DNA of 64,000 nt from Acetivibrio thermocellus ATCC 27405 (lineage in GTDB: Bacteria > Bacillota > Clostridia > Acetivibrionales > Acetivibrionaceae): contig NC_009012.1 of assembly GCF_000015865.1 (NCBI RefSeq), positions 1,977,081 through 2,041,080 on the forward strand. Direction: 5' to 3'. Made by a program: the position numbers and the translations under genes. The notes under the pieces were generated by a model. It was not told the DNA's origin. It made no database searches and worked only from the letters and a program-made list of their open reading frames with translations. Below, piece after piece: positions 62,619-64,000 of this stretch (the first letter of the stretch is position 1; the number at the start of each line of letters is the position of its first letter).

Positions 62619-63902
62619 CTACCTATCTGCTAAAGTTACAAAAGGACTTAGTGGATTTGCACCCTTGTAAGGCATAATTGGCTTATTCTTATAAGGCATT
62701 CCATTGAACTTATAGATGAATCTGAATACCTGCTCATCATATAAAAATCTTACATGGATAGATACATCAGAAGTTAAACCTTTTTTATCTATTCCAATAT
62801 ACTGGGTTGGGTCAGCTAAAATAATATCTCCCTTTTTACCAAGAGGTGAACACTGCTCTATTGGAATTATTGGTCTATTAAGTAAGGTACTGTACTGTGA
62901 TGCTGCAGCTCCACCGGAAGGCATAAACACAGGTGCTCCACCAGCTCCAATATTAAGAGCCATAGTGTAAAGCTGTGGTTCTATCTCTTGATTTATATAC
63001 CATACTGCATTTGCTCTAAGTCTTGCAGGCATTGAACTCCACATTTTAAGTATATTTTCATACTTAATTGTTCCTGCTCCTTGATCTTTTTCCTTGGGTA
63101 CTGTAACTAATGCATCAGAGTTTAATATTCCAAGGGGCATTCCAACACCAGTACCATTAATGATTGCATCATCTATTTTAAAACTCATTTCATCTGCATA
63201 AGCTTGCCTTACTATAGCTTCAAGTGCTGTAGTATCTTGTAAAAGGTCATCGGTTACATAGCAAAGTGCTAAAAGCTTTTGAAGTGACATTTCAATTTCC
63301 CTAAACTTTGGCTTGCTTTGAGCTGCTGTTTCTGCTTCAGCTACCCAGTAAGCCTGTACACCTCCCCATCTTGAGCCATTGGCTCTGCTGTTTTCATCAA
63401 TTCCAAGCGCCCTAAGTCTATTGGTATTAGCCCCTATTGGTATCATTCTTATTCTGTTTGCCACCTGACTTTGTGCCATCATGGATTCAAATAAGTCATT
63501 TATAAACTCATTTTCTAGTAAAAATCCTCCTTCTGAAGCTATGCTTTCATTAAGTCCTGTTGCTGAGTTCTGATAAGTTAATCTGTTGTCCATTCTTCCT
63601 CCGGGAGATGAAGCCTTTGCAACGGCACTTAAAAATTCTCCCATGCACTTCCACTTCTTTTCATTGTGATTCTTTGGCTGAGCATATATTGGTTCATTCA
63701 CTGGCGTCTTAGCCTGTTTTTCTCTTTCTGCATTTAATGCATCAATTTCTTTTTGTGCCTCAATTTTAGCTTTTAAAGCCTTAATTTCAGAAAGCTTTGC
63801 ATTAATTTCATCAGCTGTAGCCTCCTCTTTATTTATAAGGTTTTTAGATTCTGTTTCTAAATTTGATAACTGAGCTAATAATTCTTTCATTTTTTCTGAC
63901 AT
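62619..63902 (-). CDS. HK97-type major capsid protein with delta domain
   Basis: A 427-aa protein; ATG 63902 (MSEKMKELLAQLSN) chosen 8 bases after GGAAGG. Residues about 1-75 form a coiled-coil delta/scaffold domain, expected to be removed by the head protease. The capsid fold follows: SEGGFLLENEFINDLFESMMAQSQVANRIRMIPIG, LLALCYVTDDLLQDTTALEAIVRQAYADEMSFKIDDAIINGTGVGMPLGIL, FIYKFNGMPYKNKPIMPYKGANPLSPFVTL. Confidence 0.93.
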   Translation of the reverse strand: MSEKMKELLAQLSNLETESKNLINKEEATADEINAKLSEIKALKAKIEAQKEIDALNAEREKQAKTPVNEPIYAQPKNHNEKKWKCMGEFLSAVAKASSPGGRMDNRLTYQNSATGLNESIASEGGFLLENEFINDLFESMMAQSQVANRIRMIPIGANTNRLRALGIDENSRANGSRWGGVQAYWVAEAETAAQSKPKFREIEMSLQKLLALCYVTDDLLQDTTALEAIVRQAYADEMSFKIDDAIINGTGVGMPLGILNSDALVTVPKEKDQGAGTIKYENILKMWSSMPARLRANAVWYINQEIEPQLYTMALNIGAGGAPVFMPSGGAAASQYSTLLNRPIIPIEQCSPLGKKGDIILADPTQYIGIDKKGLTSDVSIHVRFLYDEQVFRFIYKFNGMPYKNKPIMPYKGANPLSPFVTLADR

Positions 63903-63935
63903 ATACATTACCTTCCTTTCAAAATAATAAAAGCC

Positions 63936-64000
63936 CTAAAGTTCACACTCTAAGGCAAGTTTTGCTTTTAATAATTTTATTTTTTCTTCATCTTTATAGG
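63936..64000 (-). CDS. C-terminus of the gene upstream of capsid (probable head protease)
   Basis: The last 21 codons (YKDEEKIKLLKAKLALECEL, TAG at 63938-63936) of a gene that runs off the right edge. A helical charged tail next to the capsid gene fits a ClpP-like or U35 head maturation protease, but the fragment alone is too short to prove it. Confidence 0.4.
   Translation of the reverse strand, partial: YKDEEKIKLLKAKLALECEL

Overview
The window is low-GC Gram-positive DNA, most likely from a member of the Clostridia. AGGAGG-type ribosome binding sites, TTG/GTG starts, strong TTGACA/TATAAT promoters, a SdpR/SdpI pair, KtrAB, a TipA-like MerR regulator and a clostridial-type siphophage all point that way. 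No rRNA, tRNA or CRISPR array was seen. It is a highly plastic accessory region: seven near-identical 1447-bp IS3-family elements, two IS982 copies, one IS30 copy and one decayed second IS3-type element sit inside or next to genes, and most disrupted genes can be rebuilt by removing the insertion sequence (IS) together with one copy of its target duplication.

Layout. (1) 1-5.5 kb: a phage or integrative-element replication module on the minus strand (start of a family A DNA polymerase, a Cys-rich protein, a coiled-coil protein, and a SNF2 helicase frameshifted inside its Walker A motif), then a large ImmA/IrrE metallopeptidase with a C-terminal HTH, divergent from a small XRE regulator across a symmetrical operator/promoter region. 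(2) 5.7-9.7 kb: IS3 copy 1, then the potassium uptake operon ktrB-ktrA. (3) 9.7-16.7 kb: vestigial transposon ends, a membrane-protein gene split by nested IS elements, a RidA protein, an Hsp33-MerR operon with a MerR-type 19-bp-spacer promoter, and a second IS982 copy. (4) 16.7-21.1 kb: an ABC-2 exporter operon whose TetR-like gene was truncated by a three-gene serine recombinase module. (5) 21.1-31.9 kb: a DUF998 membrane protein, a DUF5655 gene broken by two IS copies, a CPBP protease, and a cassette of antibiotic-modification-like genes (Vat-type acetyltransferase, methyltransferase, nucleotidyltransferase) bordered by a dispersed direct repeat, then nested IS3 elements.

(6) 31.9-42.9 kb is the most interesting part: an apparently undescribed RiPP (ribosomally made, modified peptide) locus on the minus strand. 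Its order is radical SAM/SPASM enzyme with an RRE-like domain, a 206-aa unknown protein, a 60-aa Gly/Ala-rich precursor with a YxxPxI-GG leader and an aromatic C-terminus, an acetyltransferase-like protein, a second radical SAM enzyme (broken by an IS), a PqqD-like/acetyltransferase-like protein, a third radical SAM enzyme, and an ABC exporter. A strong promoter precedes it, and a SdpR-SdpI type repressor/immunity pair lies immediately upstream.

(7) 44.6-64 kb: a prophage with two overlapping large serine recombinases, lysis genes (frameshifted amidase, holin), an inserted HNH nuclease, tail genes (baseplate, endopeptidase-like, Dit, tape measure, frameshifted chaperone), a cargo pocket (DUF4275 and a GIY-YIG gene interrupted by IS30), and head/connector genes through the HK97-type major capsid. 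The prophage runs off the right edge.
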